Both the position numbers and the translations under genes were made by a program. Positions 9,388 to 19,061 of a stretch of 64,000 bases of DNA are shown piece by piece. The DNA is from a bacterium (lineage in GTDB: Bacteria > Actinomycetota > Acidimicrobiia > Acidimicrobiales > Bin134). The stretch lies in contig JAPPAP010000013.1 of assembly GCA_026705465.1 (NCBI GenBank), positions 1-64,000 of the forward strand. The letters run 5' to 3'. The notes beneath the pieces were generated by a model. It was not told the DNA's origin and ran no database searches. It was given only the letters and a program-made list of their open reading frames with translations. Every line of letters starts with the position of its first letter. Position 1 is the stretch's first letter.

Positions 9388-9405
9388 CCGCGGCTCAGCC
9401 CGCGG
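9388..9405. terminator. GC-rich hairpin between convergent genes
   Basis: CCGCGG, 6-nt loop, CCGCGG (extendable by one pair) lies in the 57-bp gap between the convergent dxs and amidohydrolase genes. On the plus strand it is followed by GCGAAAAAGG rather than a T-run, so a classical intrinsic terminator is not proven. Confidence 0.3.
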
Positions 9406-9420
9406 CGCGAAAAAGGATGG

Positions 9421-11118
9421 CTAGCTGCGGATGAGGGTGCCGGGGCGGTTGCCGGTGGGTTGGCCGTCTCGGAAGGTGACCTCTCCGGCGCAGATGGTGG
9501 CGTCGTAGCCGTCGGCGGATTGCAGCAGGCGGCAGGCCCCGGTGGGCAGGTCGCCCACCACCTCGGGCAGATGCAGGCGCATGTTGTCGAGGTCGATCAC
9601 GTTGATGTCGGCCCGCTTGCCTTTGGCCAGCACGCCCCGGTCGTCGAAGGAGTACAGCTCGGCCGGCTCGGCGGTGAGCATCCTCACCGCCTCGGCGATG
9701 GACAGCTTCGGCCCCCGCTGGCGGTCGCGCACCCAGTGCTGGAGCATGTAGGTGGGCAGGCTGGCGTCGGAGATCACACTGCAATGGGCTCCGCCGTCGG
9801 CCAGACCGACCACGGTCATGGGGTGCACCATCATCTCCCGCAGGTCCTCCAGATCGCCGTGGCGATAGCCGGTGAAGAACACCTGGAGCATCCCCCGCTC
9901 GCACATCAGGTCGTAGACCAGCTCGATGACGTCGTCCCCGGTGCGATCAGCCATGGCGGCCACCGATTCGGAGGGGTCGGGCTCGAATACTGGACCCCCG
10001 TCGAAGGGGAACGTGGCGTGGAGGGAATGGCGCAGGATGCCCATGGCCGGATCGCCGGGGATGTTCTCGGACAAGATGGCAGACCGCACCTCGGGGCGGC
10101 GCAGCTCAGCCAACCGCTCCTTCAGCGGCAAACCATCTAGCGGCTCATAGGTGGGCCGCTTCTTGAACGGGTTGAACTGGTCCCATCCAGCCAACAGCCC
10201 GCCGGGGCGGCCCTGCACCTGCGGCACCAGCTTGGCCCCCTCGGCGTTGGCCCGCTCCACAATGTCCATCTGCTCGCGCCACTGGCCGGCGTTGACGTGG
10301 ACCTGGACCATGGTGAAAGTGATGGCCCGGCCGGTCTCCAGGCTGAGACGCCGATAGAGCTCCACCTCCCTGATGGGAGCGTCGGGGTCCTCGCCCATCG
10401 AGCCCGCCGGCACCACCTCCACCAGCGAGTGGCCGTCGAGCGCGCTCATGATGGCGGCCAGCTCTTCGTGGTCGGCAAACGTCCCCGGCACCGGCACCCC
10501 CGACAGCGAGGTGTGCATGGGCAGCCGGTTGGTGGAGAACGCCACTGCGCCAGCCTGGGTTCCCTCGCCCACGATGCGGGCCATCTCGGCCAGCTCCGCT
10601 GCGGTGGCCGACTCGGTGGTGGCTCCCCGGTCGCCCATCACATAGGCCCGCACCGCTCCGTGGGGAACTTGGGCGGCCACGTCGATGGTGCGGCCCATTC
10701 GCTCCAGCTCGTCGAGGTACTCGGGGAAGGTCTCCCACCGCCAGGTGATCCCCTCTGACAGGGCCGCGCCCGGGATGTCCTCCACACCCTCCATCAGCTC
10801 GATCAGCCAGTCGTGGCGGCTGGGGTCGGCGGGCGCGAACCCCACCCCGCAGTTGCCCATCACAACCGTGGTCACCCCGTGCCACGCCGACGGGGCCATG
10901 ATCGGATCCCAGGTGGCCTGGCCGTCGTAGTGGGTGTGGACGTCCACAAACCCCGGAGTCACATACCGGCCCGCGGCCTCGATCACCTGGGCGGCCTCAG
11001 CGTCGATGCGGTTCTCAACGGCGGCCACCCGGCCATCGGCCACCGCCACATCGGCCACCGTGGGCGCAGCCCCCGTGCCGTCGACAACGGTGCCTCCGCG
11101 AATCAACAAATCAAACAT
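9421..11118 (-). CDS. Amidohydrolase family protein, N-acyl-D-amino-acid deacylase type
   Basis: 565-residue metal-dependent amidohydrolase. The beta-strand-1 metal motif is [10 protein letters not shown] (about 59-68), the metal-ligand cysteine region is [10 protein letters not shown], and the late aspartate is in VGLADGGAH. These are features of the D-aminoacylase/amidohydrolase-3 group, which hydrolyses N-acyl-D-amino acids or related amides. In acidimicrobia and mycobacteria many paralogues exist with unknown substrates. It starts with ATG, is monocistronic, and converges on dxs. The cysteine supports the D-aminoacylase subgroup rather than dihydropyrimidinases. Confidence 0.82.
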   Translation of the reverse strand: MFDLLIRGGTVVDGTGAAPTVADVAVADGRVAAVENRIDAEAAQVIEAAGRYVTPGFVDVHTHYDGQATWDPIMAPSAWHGVTTVVMGNCGVGFAPADPSRHDWLIELMEGVEDIPGAALSEGITWRWETFPEYLDELERMGRTIDVAAQVPHGAVRAYVMGDRGATTESATAAELAEMARIVGEGTQAGAVAFSTNRLPMHTSLSGVPVPGTFADHEELAAIMSALDGHSLVEVVPAGSMGEDPDAPIREVELYRRLSLETGRAITFTMVQVHVNAGQWREQMDIVERANAEGAKLVPQVQGRPGGLLAGWDQFNPFKKRPTYEPLDGLPLKERLAELRRPEVRSAILSENIPGDPAMGILRHSLHATFPFDGGPVFEPDPSESVAAMADRTGDDVIELVYDLMCERGMLQVFFTGYRHGDLEDLREMMVHPMTVVGLADGGAHCSVISDASLPTYMLQHWVRDRQRGPKLSIAEAVRMLTAEPAELYSFDDRGVLAKGKRADINVIDLDNMRLHLPEVVGDLPTGACRLLQSADGYDATICAGEVTFRDGQPTGNRPGTLIRS

Positions 11119-11183
11119 GGGGCTATTTTGCCAGCCCGCGCCGACAGCACCTAGTGGGCGAGCGCGTCAAATGAGAAAAGAAG

Positions 11184-11807
11184 TCAGGCCCGGGCGAAAT
11201 AGGGGTTGTCGCCGGCCTCGTGGTCGGTGGCGTCCACCACATCGGTGATCTCGGGGATGGCCTCGGTGATCATCACGGTGATGCCTTCCCGGAGGGTGGC
11301 CGCGCTCATGGCGCAACCCTGGCAGCCGCCGCCCATGGTGATATAAGCGGTGGATCCCTCCACCCCCAGCAAGTTGGCGAACCCACCGTGGGAGGCCAGC
11401 GAGGGATTGATGTGCTGGTCCAGCAGCTGTTGGAGCTGCTCAGGAATGGTGCCGGAAAGCTCCAAATCGGCCCCGGCCAGAAGATCGGGCTTGTTGGGGT
11501 TGCGAATGACCAGCCCGCCCTGCATGGGGTTGTTGGGAAGGTCCAGGGTGGCCCCGGTCAGATTCTCCACCGAGTCCTCGGGGATCATCACCGTGAGGCC
11601 CTCAGATGTGATGTGACGGTGGCCCTCGGCGCAGTCGGCCACCTCCTCGAACGCCAGGTCGTAGGTGTAATCGGCACCGCTCACGCCGGTGATCTCGATG
11701 CGCAGGCCGAGGGCTTCGGGGTCATCCTCGTTCGATCGGATTTCAAGCACCTTGTCAATGGCTGCTTCGGTGACTTCGAACAGTTGGGCTTCCACGGTTT
11801 CGCTCAC
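11184..11807 (-). CDS. NfuA-type Fe-S cluster carrier (degenerate HesB domain plus NifU domain)
   Basis: 207-residue scaffold or carrier for [4Fe-4S] clusters. The N-terminal part (about 5-100) has the A-type/HesB fold pattern but lacks its cysteines, as in E. coli NfuA. The C-terminal NifU-like domain (about 120-195) has the CxxC motif GGGCQGCAMSAATLREG that binds the cluster at the dimer interface. ATG start. The gene stands alone on the minus strand beside an ABC exporter, with no suf genes in view. Several likely clients lie in this window (RecB-type Fe-S nucleases, ferrochelatase), though a link is only inference. Confidence 0.88.
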   Translation of the reverse strand: MSETVEAQLFEVTEAAIDKVLEIRSNEDDPEALGLRIEITGVSGADYTYDLAFEEVADCAEGHRHITSEGLTVMIPEDSVENLTGATLDLPNNPMQGGLVIRNPNKPDLLAGADLELSGTIPEQLQQLLDQHINPSLASHGGFANLLGVEGSTAYITMGGGCQGCAMSAATLREGITVMITEAIPEITDVVDATDHEAGDNPYFARA

Positions 11808-11870
11808 AAACCCAAGGCTATCCGAGCCCGGCCCCCGACACCACGGCCCGAACGCCGGATTCCTCCAGCA

Positions 11871-12689
11871 TCAGCCTCGTCGAATGCGGCCTCGCAGCGC
11901 CCGGAAGGCCAGTGATTGGGCCAAGATCCCCACCACGGCGATGGCCAACAGCGCCCGCCCCAGCGCCCAGCCGTCCCACCCGGAGAACAGCGAGCGCATC
12001 CCCTCCAGGGCATAGGTCATGGGATTGAACCAGGTGATAGCGGCCAGCCAGTCGGTCATCACGTCGCGGCTCACCCAGGCGGTGGTCAAGAACATGAAGG
12101 GGAAGAACAGCAAGAAGCTGGAGTTGACCGCGCCCGGGTTCCCGGTGCGCAGCGCGATGGCGTAGGGGAAACCGGTGAAGGCCAAACCCCACAGCGCCCC
12201 GAACAGCACGAACACCACCAGGCCCACCACCCCAGTGGCCCCAAAGCCCACGCCGATGGCGAAACCCAGCGCGATCACCGGTATGGCCATCACCACGAAC
12301 AGGGTGAAATCGGCCACCATGAGTCCCAGCAACAGGGCATAGCGGTTGACCGGGGTCATCAGGAGACGGTCGAAATACCCCTCGGATATGTCAATCACCA
12401 GGGCATTGGCCCGGGACATGCCGGTGACCGCGGTCATGATGGCCACCGGCAGTTGAAAGGCCTTGTAGTCGATATCGGAGATCACGTCGCCGGCCAGGTT
12501 CTGGATAGCCCCGATGGTGACCACCAAGAAGAACAGGGGAATCAGCATGGCGGGGATGATCGCCTCCAGGTCGCGAGGCAAGAGCCGAAGCGCCCGGCTG
12601 GACACTGAGGCCATGTCGCTGAAGAATCCCGATGGGCGGGCTCGGATCACCTCGCGAGCAGGCGGGCTGGAGAGGGCGGTCTCGCTCAT
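11871..12689 (-). CDS. ABC-2 type exporter permease (DrrB-like)
   Basis: 272-residue membrane subunit with about six helices, of the ABC-2 family. The N-terminal cytoplasmic segment followed by PRDLEAIIPAMLIPLFFLVV and the later SSFLLFFPFMFLTTAWVS are typical of DrrB/DrrC-type permeases exporting drugs or lipids. The start codon overlaps the end of the ATPase gene by 4 bp, so the two subunits are translationally coupled. The substrate is unknown; daunorubicin-type naming reflects family only. Confidence 0.86.
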   Translation of the reverse strand: MSETALSSPPAREVIRARPSGFFSDMASVSSRALRLLPRDLEAIIPAMLIPLFFLVVTIGAIQNLAGDVISDIDYKAFQLPVAIMTAVTGMSRANALVIDISEGYFDRLLMTPVNRYALLLGLMVADFTLFVVMAIPVIALGFAIGVGFGATGVVGLVVFVLFGALWGLAFTGFPYAIALRTGNPGAVNSSFLLFFPFMFLTTAWVSRDVMTDWLAAITWFNPMTYALEGMRSLFSGWDGWALGRALLAIAVVGILAQSLAFRALRGRIRRG

Positions 12690-13627
12690 TCCTCCACCTC
12701 GATTCGGGCTCCGGTGAGCTCCAAGAACACGTCATCGAGCGTGGTGGGATGGATCGACAGATCGCTCACCTCCACCCCGGCGGCCGACAACGCCACCGCC
12801 ACCGGGCTGACCACCGATGCCCCATCGCCGGTGGCCGCGCTCACCTCGTTGCCGTAGACCTCGATGTGGCTGACCCCCGGCACTTTGCCGATGGCCGCTG
12901 CGGCCGCCTCAGGGTCACCCGCCACCCGGGCCACCACCACATCAGAGCCCACCGTGCGCTTGAGCTCATCGGGCGCCCCTTCGGCCACCAGACGGCCTTC
13001 GTTCAAGATGCCCACCCGATGGGTAAGCGCATCGGCCTCCTCCAGGTACTGGGTGGTGAGGAAGATGGTCATGCCCAATTCGCGGTTCAGGCGCCGGATC
13101 TGCTCCCACACCACCGCCCGACTGATGGGATCGAGGCCGGTGGTGGGCTCATCGAGGAACAGCACGTCGGGGTTGTGCATCAGCGCCGCGGCCAGGTCCA
13201 AGCGTCGCTTCATGCCCCCCGAGTATGTGGATACCCGTCGGTCGATGGCGTCCATCTCCAGCAGGGGAGCCAGCTCCTCTATGCGGGTGGCGATGGCACC
13301 CCGCTCCAGGCCGTAGTAGCGGCCTTGCAGGGTGAGCGTCTCCCGGCCGGTGAGCTTGCCGTCGAGGGCGGCGTCCTGGAGGGCCACCCCGATGCTCAGA
13401 CGCACTTGATCGCCCTCGGTGGCTACGTCGAAGCCGGCCACCGAGGCCGACCCCGCGGTCATAGACGCCAGGGTGCACAGCATCCGCACCACGGTGGACT
13501 TGCCTGCACCGTTGGGACCCAAGAATCCGTAGATCTCCCCCGCTGCCACCTCGAGGTCGAGCGAGTCCACCGCCACCACCTCGCCATAGGTTCGGCGCAG
13601 CCCCCGGGCAGAAATGGCTGACGGCAC
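12686..13627 (-). CDS. ABC exporter ATP-binding subunit (DrrA-like)
   Basis: ATPase of an ABC-2 exporter. It shows Walker A GPNGAGKST, signature YSGGMKRRLDLA, Walker B VLFLDEPTTGLD and the switch TTQYLEEAD, followed by a C-terminal DUF4162-type extension common in DrrA proteins. The frame is open up to 13684 (ATG at 13684 and 13666), but those starts would overlap the divergent crotonase start. The GTG at 13627, just before the conserved SARGLRRTYGEVVAV strand, is therefore preferred, giving 313 residues; the start remains uncertain. Cotranscribed with the permease downstream. Confidence 0.88.
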   Translation of the reverse strand: MPSAISARGLRRTYGEVVAVDSLDLEVAAGEIYGFLGPNGAGKSTVVRMLCTLASMTAGSASVAGFDVATEGDQVRLSIGVALQDAALDGKLTGRETLTLQGRYYGLERGAIATRIEELAPLLEMDAIDRRVSTYSGGMKRRLDLAAALMHNPDVLFLDEPTTGLDPISRAVVWEQIRRLNRELGMTIFLTTQYLEEADALTHRVGILNEGRLVAEGAPDELKRTVGSDVVVARVAGDPEAAAAAIGKVPGVSHIEVYGNEVSAATGDGASVVSPVAVALSAAGVEVSDLSIHPTTLDDVFLELTGARIEVEE

Positions 13628-13671
13628 AGCCAATGATGCTACAAGCGACCAGTGGGATATTCTCATCGCCC

Positions 13672-14388
13672 ATGTCGGAGACAAGCTGCCCTTCAGTCAG
13701 CTACGAGCTGAACGGCGACGTGGCCGTGGTCCGCGTGGACGACGGCAAAGTGAACGTGTTGACCCATGAAGTGATCGCCGCCCTGCACGAATCGCTGGAC
13801 CGGGCCGAACAAGAGGCCAAAGCGGTGGTGATGGCGGGCAGGCCCGGCAAATTCACCGCTGGTTTCGATTTGAAGGTGATGCAGTCGGGCCCCGAGGCGG
13901 CCAGAGACCTGTTCCGGGCCGGCATGGACCTGTTTGTACGGCAATACGAGTTCCCCATTCCGGTAGTGGCCGCCTGCACCGGCCACGCCTTTGCCGCCGG
14001 GGCCATCTGGCTCATGAGCTGCGACGTGCGCATCGGCGCTGACACCGACACCAAGATCGGGCTTAACGAGACCGCCATCGGCATGGTGCTGCCCACCTCA
14101 GTGGTCACCCTGGCCCGGGATCGGCTGTCGCCTCGCCATGTCCACTCCTCAGTGCTTCTGGCCCGGCTTTATTCCCCGGCCGAAGCGGCCGAGGTCGGCT
14201 ATTTGGACTGGGTGGTACCCGAAGATGAGCTCGAAGAAGCTGCGCTAGCCGAGGCCGCCGGGCTGGCCGAGGGCCTGGCATTGAAGGCGTTCGCCGGCAC
14301 CCGGCGCGTGATCCGGGGGCCGGTGGCCACCTCGATCAGGGAGATGCTCGACGGCGACACCCGGTCGTTCACCGTCGGATTGACCTGA
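13672..14388 (+). CDS. Enoyl-CoA hydratase/isomerase (crotonase) family protein
   Basis: 238-residue crotonase-fold enzyme acting on acyl-CoA thioesters. The CoA-binding and oxyanion regions are visible as GRPGKFTAGFDLKVM (about 59-73) and CTGHAFAAGAIWLMSCDVRI (about 103-122). The catalytic glutamate region reads KIGLNETAIGMVLP. The ATG at 13672 gives the start MSETSCPSVSYEL; upstream in-frame ATGs would run into the divergent ABC gene. The mycothiol-type gene follows 26 bp downstream. Substrate chain unknown. Confidence 0.85.
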   Translation: MSETSCPSVSYELNGDVAVVRVDDGKVNVLTHEVIAALHESLDRAEQEAKAVVMAGRPGKFTAGFDLKVMQSGPEAARDLFRAGMDLFVRQYEFPIPVVAACTGHAFAAGAIWLMSCDVRIGADTDTKIGLNETAIGMVLPTSVVTLARDRLSPRHVHSSVLLARLYSPAEAAEVGYLDWVVPEDELEEAALAEAAGLAEGLALKAFAGTRRVIRGPVATSIREMLDGDTRSFTVGLT

Positions 14389-14414
14389 CAAGCGACACCA
14401 GGAGGAATGCAACC

Positions 14415-15212
14415 ATGAGCGAACCAGTCGTCGAACTGCTCGAGTCGGTCTGGGATTCCATCGCCCGCCTGGGCGCCGACTTGAGCGATGAGCAGTGGGA
14501 CACGCCCACCGAGTGCCCCGGCTGGTCGGTGCGCGACCAAGTGAGCCACATCGTCGGCCTCGAGCGGATGCTGGCCGGAGAGAGCCCCGAGCCCCCCGCC
14601 ACCGAGGGAGGCCTCGAGGGCATCGCCGCCTTCAACGAGGGCCAGATCGCTCCCCGCCGGTCCCGTCCCGGCGCCGAGGTGCTGGCCGAGATGAACGACA
14701 TTTGCACCCGACGACTGGAGATGCTGCGCAACCTGCCCCCGGAGAAGTGGGACGAGGTGGGCTTCACCCCTATCGGCGACGCCCCCTACCGCACCTTCAT
14801 GCACATCCGGGTGTTCGACTGCTGGGCCCACGAACAGGACATGCGCCGGGCGCTGGGCATCCCCGGCCACCTCAGCGGCCCGGTAGTCCAGCACTGCTTG
14901 GACTGGCATGCCCGCAACATGGGCTACGTGGTTGGCAAGAAGGCGGGCGCCCCCGAGGGCAGCACGGTGGTGTTCGCCATCGACGGCGATGCCGACGGTC
15001 CCCGATGCGTGGCGGTGACCGACGGCCGGGCCAAGCCATCGGCGGCGGTCGAGAACCCGACCGTTACCGTGCACACCGACGTGGACACCTACAACGCGCT
15101 GTGCTGCGGTCGCACCGATCCCGCCGGTGCGGTGGCCGCCGGGTTGGTGACCTTCACCGGCGACCGCGAGCTAGGCGAGCGGGTGGCGCTAGCCCTGGCC
15201 TACGTTTCGTGA
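14415..15212 (+). CDS. Maleylpyruvate isomerase N-terminal / DinB-like mycothiol-dependent family protein
   Basis: 265-residue protein of the actinobacterial TIGR03083/MDMPI-like family. The N-terminal four-helix domain starts LLESVWDSIARLGADLSDEQ and has WSVRDQVSHIVGLE with a metal-type histidine. The matching HIRVFDCWAHEQDMRR supplies further metal ligands. Members use or are thought to use mycothiol as cofactor, which is restricted to actinobacteria. The C-terminal part (about 175-265) resembles an SCP2-like sterol-carrier fold. A strong AGGAGGAATG-type ribosome site (ccaggaggaatgcaacc) precedes the ATG. Substrate unknown. Confidence 0.82.
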   Translation: MSEPVVELLESVWDSIARLGADLSDEQWDTPTECPGWSVRDQVSHIVGLERMLAGESPEPPATEGGLEGIAAFNEGQIAPRRSRPGAEVLAEMNDICTRRLEMLRNLPPEKWDEVGFTPIGDAPYRTFMHIRVFDCWAHEQDMRRALGIPGHLSGPVVQHCLDWHARNMGYVVGKKAGAPEGSTVVFAIDGDADGPRCVAVTDGRAKPSAAVENPTVTVHTDVDTYNALCCGRTDPAGAVAAGLVTFTGDRELGERVALALAYVS

Positions 15213-15220
15213 CCGCCTGA

Positions 15221-17077
15221 TCACTCGGCCGCGGCCATCCGGGCCTCAAGTTCGAGCGCCCTCGGGCTGACTGACAAATCGAAGTTGGTGCTGCCCAACG
15301 TCCCGGGATTCCACACCTCCCGGTCCACCAGCCAGTTACCCCAGCCCGAGAACCAGCCGTCTTGGTACGACTCGAACTGGGGCGCCCACCAGTCCCGCAG
15401 CGGCATGCGGATGGTTTCATGATCGGCCAGGTCGGGAGCGGAGTCGGCGATCTTGCTCTCGGCCAGGGCGAGGACGAAGTCGGCGGAGGCGTGCTGCGCC
15501 GAGGCGCTGTCGATCCACTGGAGCCCTTCGTAGTCCCGGAAATACCACAGGTTGGGCACTGATATAGCGGTGTCCACCGCCACCGTCACCGGGCCCTCGC
15601 CGATCGCCTTGCTGTAGGTGTTGAGAGCCTCGATGCGGTGCACGGTGTCGATGTAGTCGTCGGTGGTGTGGACCTGGGTTAGAAGCTCCCGGGGGTCGCG
15701 CTGGTTCACATAGTTGGTTCTCCACGCGAAGAAGAGCGTGGTGGCCACCAGCCCGGCCACTACCACCCACACCGGCAGCATCCACGCCTTCTTCCGGGCC
15801 CGCCACAGCACGGCTGCGCCGTAGCCGGCCAGGAAGGCCATGGGCACCAGGATGTGCAGCGCCAGCCAGGGAAACCGCTCGCTGGCCCAGGAGTATGAGA
15901 ACCAACTGGCCACCGCGGTCCACACCATGAACTTGCCGACGAAGGTGGGATTGCGGAACACGTGGACCGTGCCGATCACCGCCAGGATGCATACCAGGTA
16001 CTCGTACAGCGGAATGGTGTACAGGTAGTAGTGCCACGGCTCGCCGCCCCGGTTGGTGTCCTGCTCGCCCCGCCAGTAGGTGAGGCCCTCGGTGAACCCG
16101 TCGGCAAAGCCCCCGGGCTCTCTGAAGAACTCCGTGAACCACAGGGTGAAGAAAAACAGGAACACCGCGCCAGCCAGCGCCCAACCCCACCCGGGCACCC
16201 GCCGGACGGCCCGCACCACCGGGAGCTCCCATATCGACTGAGGGCTGGCCAACATGAGCACAACCATCACCATGAGCACCCCGTAGATGCCCAGGGTGAG
16301 AAACACCTCCACGTCGTAGTAGCCGCTGAACCCGAAGGCGATGCCCATAGGCACCAGCCCCGCGGGCAGCATCCACGACCACCCGGCAACCCCACTCCGG
16401 TTCTCCCCGGCGCTTTCCCTGCTCGACTGCTGGACCGCCTGTTCGGCCAGCAGGGCCAAGAAGAAGCCGCCGAAGATGAACACCACGATGAACGTGGTCT
16501 CTTTGACCGCGAAGCCCGCAGCCAGCAAGAACCCCAGCAGCGCCGGCAGCAGCAGCCGAGGGCGGTCCAAGAACCGCACGATCACCACCATCATGGCCAG
16601 GGTGATGAACGCGGTGAGCGAGTCCTCCCGGCCCAGCCGGGTCATGTAGAGGGCGATGGGGCTGAACGCCAGCACCGCACATGCGGTCAGCGTGGCCGCC
16701 CGACCGAGGGATTGGCGCAAGAACCACGGCAGCACGATCAGCCCCACCCCGGCCAGAACCGCCACCATGCGGGCGGTGGTGTGCGATTCTCCGAACCTCC
16801 AGAACAGTCCGGCGGTCAGATAGAACCGCAGCGGCCCGTGGTACACCGGGTCGTATCCCTCATAGGTGTTGTTGAGGAACTTCCACGAGTACCAGGCGTC
16901 GATGCTCTCGTCGTGGTGGAGGGGCCGCTCGGCCAGCTCCACCAACCGCAGCACCAGCCCGGCCACCGCCATCATGCCAACGGCAAGGGCCAGCGCCGTC
17001 TCCGGACGGCGGCGCCAGATCTCCGTTGGGCGCCAGCTCTCCAACGCCACGTCTCGCTCGCCGATTATCGCTCGCAC
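15221..17077 (-). CDS. Agl23-like GT-C membrane protein (TIGR03663 family)
   Basis: 618-residue polytopic membrane protein with about 12 helices. The first extracytoplasmic loop contains RPLHHDESIDAWYSW, with the acidic residue typical of GT-C (PMT/GT39-like) glycosyltransferases, then VYHGPLRFYLT. A soluble C-terminal domain starts near residue 490. The arrangement matches the family labelled flippase activity-associated protein Agl23, implicated in lipid-linked sugar metabolism in archaea and some bacteria. The start overlaps nothing; the next GT-C gene ends 3 bp upstream, so the two are cotranscribed. Donor and acceptor unknown. Confidence 0.75.
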   Translation of the reverse strand: MRAIIGERDVALESWRPTEIWRRRPETALALAVGMMAVAGLVLRLVELAERPLHHDESIDAWYSWKFLNNTYEGYDPVYHGPLRFYLTAGLFWRFGESHTTARMVAVLAGVGLIVLPWFLRQSLGRAATLTACAVLAFSPIALYMTRLGREDSLTAFITLAMMVVIVRFLDRPRLLLPALLGFLLAAGFAVKETTFIVVFIFGGFFLALLAEQAVQQSSRESAGENRSGVAGWSWMLPAGLVPMGIAFGFSGYYDVEVFLTLGIYGVLMVMVVLMLASPQSIWELPVVRAVRRVPGWGWALAGAVFLFFFTLWFTEFFREPGGFADGFTEGLTYWRGEQDTNRGGEPWHYYLYTIPLYEYLVCILAVIGTVHVFRNPTFVGKFMVWTAVASWFSYSWASERFPWLALHILVPMAFLAGYGAAVLWRARKKAWMLPVWVVVAGLVATTLFFAWRTNYVNQRDPRELLTQVHTTDDYIDTVHRIEALNTYSKAIGEGPVTVAVDTAISVPNLWYFRDYEGLQWIDSASAQHASADFVLALAESKIADSAPDLADHETIRMPLRDWWAPQFESYQDGWFSGWGNWLVDREVWNPGTLGSTNFDLSVSPRALELEARMAAAE

Positions 17078-17080
17078 CGC

Positions 17081-19003
17081 TCAGCGCACCTCGTAGATCG
17101 CGTACTCGCCCTGGGAGAACGCCAGTTCGCCCCGGCTGGCCCAGAACGCCTCGCTGACCCCCGCCCGGCGCTCAATCGGCCCCACCACCACGTAATCCAC
17201 TCCGTAGTTGTTCAACAGTTCCTCAGCCCCCTCAAGACCGCTCAACATGGTACGGGCCTGCTCGCGGCGCGCATACCAGTCGGTGACCCCGAGGTCGTTT
17301 ATCCAACCGGCGTATCCCACCACCGTCTGACGGCCGCTGAGCGCGGGCACCGGATGGGTGTGCTCGAAGCCGATCAAAAACACGCTGTCGGGCGGCGTGT
17401 GGTCCCGCGCCCACTCCCCGGCCGCCACCCCGTCGCCGGAGGCAATCGGGTGGGGCCACACATTCACTTCGGGATCGACCGCCTTCCAGACATCCAGCGC
17501 GCCCGCAAACGTGAGGACAAAGAACAGCGCCGCAGCCCCCACTGCTCCGTACCAGCCGATCGAGGCCAGCCTCACCAGCGCCGCAGCCCCCAGCAGCGAC
17601 CCCAGCAGGATCACCGGGACGAACCAGTGGGTGTTGTTCCACGGATGCGACGGGGCCACCCGCACAAAGTTGGGCACGATGAGCCACAGCCACACCGGGA
17701 TCGACCCCCACAGCACCACCCTGGGCAGCGTTCCCTTCCAAAGCTGCGCCGCCAGCATCACCAGCAGGAAGACCCCGGCGTTTCGCCACCAGAACGTGAG
17801 CAGATTGTCCTGGTCGGGCGAGTAGCCGGGGGCCTGCATCCAGGGGCCGTCCACCCAGGTTTCCCAGACAAGCTCGGTGTTCAGCGGCTCGATCCACAGT
17901 GCGGCCGGCACCGAGAACGCCAATGCCGGTATGGCAAACAGCAGCCACTGCCACCGGCGATCGAGCACCGCCCAGATCAGGCCCAAGCCCAGTGCCATTC
18001 CGAAGGAGTACACGTGGAAAATGGGCATCAGGCCGACCATCACGCCCGCGAGGGCGAACAGCCGGCGCGAGCCCGTCTTGTGGGCCTCCCGCATGAGCAC
18101 CACGGCAATCAGCAACAGCGAGAACCCGGCCAGAGTCGGCCGCTGGGGGAAGAGGTTCCCGGTGACCGCGTTCTCCATCAAAATGTTGCCCGCGTGGTGG
18201 CGGGTGTAGTCGGTGGGCAGATCCCAGACAACGCTCCAGCCCCCGTCGGACACATCGCCGAAGAACCGGACCCACCCCAGCCCGCCGAACAGCGTGAACA
18301 CCAACACGGCGACCACCCCCACCGCCCGACTGGCAAACAGCCTCACCCCCACCAGATACAAGACCGGCACGAAGGCAAAGGCCAGATAGCCCGACGACAC
18401 CTCCAAGCCGCCAAAAGCGCTCAATCCGGCCCGGTCGAGCATGGCGGCGAAGAAGTCGATGCCGAAGTGGTAGGGCAGCCGATCGACCCCGAATGCGGTG
18501 GGCAGCTCAGGGGGAAAGTTCTCGGCGTGGGCGAACGATGAGGCGTAGGTGAGGTGTGCTTGCCAGTCGGTCCAAGACGAGAGGTGCCCGGCCAGAACAC
18601 CCCCCGAGCCGTCGGGCACATAGGCCCGACTCAAGATCCACACGGTGAGCGCCCATGCCGGGGCGGTCAGGATCAACAGCGGGGCCGGATTGTCGGGGCG
18701 GGAGATGGGCCGCATCAGGCGGCGGCGGAAGTCGCGGCACTCGATGCCGATCTGGTTGACGCCCGTCCACCAGCCAGCCCCCGAGATGGCGGTGGCCACC
18801 AGCGCCGACCCGGCCACCACTCGGCCGCTCAGTCCACCGGCCGCCCACCCGGCGGCGTAGCCCACCAGGGTGACCGCCATGAACCCGACCACCGCGCCGT
18901 AGGCCACCCGCTCCTCGATGCGGAGCTTCAGCCCCGACAAGTAGGTGAGGCCTATGCCGACGAGCACGCAGTCGGCAAGGAGCAGCACCACCCACAACTT
19001 CAC
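17081..19003 (-). CDS. Large GT-C-like integral membrane protein, function unknown
   Basis: 640-residue protein with 11-13 predicted membrane helices. The loop ENFPPELPTAFGVDRLPYHF followed by GIDFFAAMLDRAG looks like the substrate-facing loop of GT-C type glycosyltransferases. The C-terminal soluble tail (DHTPPDSVFLIGFEHTHPVP, then ELLNNYGVDYVVVGPIE) is of the kind found after GT-C membrane domains. No definite family can be named. It is encoded 3 bp upstream of the Agl23-like gene, suggesting the two act together in transferring sugar from a polyprenyl-phosphate carrier outside the membrane (inference). Confidence 0.65.
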   Translation of the reverse strand: MKLWVVLLLADCVLVGIGLTYLSGLKLRIEERVAYGAVVGFMAVTLVGYAAGWAAGGLSGRVVAGSALVATAISGAGWWTGVNQIGIECRDFRRRLMRPISRPDNPAPLLILTAPAWALTVWILSRAYVPDGSGGVLAGHLSSWTDWQAHLTYASSFAHAENFPPELPTAFGVDRLPYHFGIDFFAAMLDRAGLSAFGGLEVSSGYLAFAFVPVLYLVGVRLFASRAVGVVAVLVFTLFGGLGWVRFFGDVSDGGWSVVWDLPTDYTRHHAGNILMENAVTGNLFPQRPTLAGFSLLLIAVVLMREAHKTGSRRLFALAGVMVGLMPIFHVYSFGMALGLGLIWAVLDRRWQWLLFAIPALAFSVPAALWIEPLNTELVWETWVDGPWMQAPGYSPDQDNLLTFWWRNAGVFLLVMLAAQLWKGTLPRVVLWGSIPVWLWLIVPNFVRVAPSHPWNNTHWFVPVILLGSLLGAAALVRLASIGWYGAVGAAALFFVLTFAGALDVWKAVDPEVNVWPHPIASGDGVAAGEWARDHTPPDSVFLIGFEHTHPVPALSGRQTVVGYAGWINDLGVTDWYARREQARTMLSGLEGAEELLNNYGVDYVVVGPIERRAGVSEAFWASRGELAFSQGEYAIYEVR

Positions 19004-19020
19004 AGGCCCACGAACCTAGT

Positions 19021-19048
19021 GGTGAGTGCAGCTAGGCGGGCATTCACC
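19021..19048 (-). terminator. Hairpin between the Rpf-like gene and the GT-C gene
   Basis: GGTGAGTGC and GCATTCACC form a 9-bp stem with one G-U pair around a 10-nt loop, inside the 58-bp gap on the minus strand. It could attenuate or terminate the Rpf-like transcript before the GT-C pair. There is no T-run, so this is weak. Confidence 0.25.
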
Positions 19049-19061
19049 CCTCGTCACGCGC

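Noticed and set aside
9388..9405. Strong rho-independent terminator after dxs
   Set aside because: A stable hairpin exists but the following bases are A-rich, not T-rich, on the dxs strand; kept only as a low-confidence hairpin.
15962..18541. 859-codon plus-strand open frame opposite the two GT-C genes
   Set aside because: Its translation is rich in His, Gln, Pro and Arg with no domain pattern, and it lies wholly antisense to two convincing membrane-protein genes; such long shadows are usual at this GC content.
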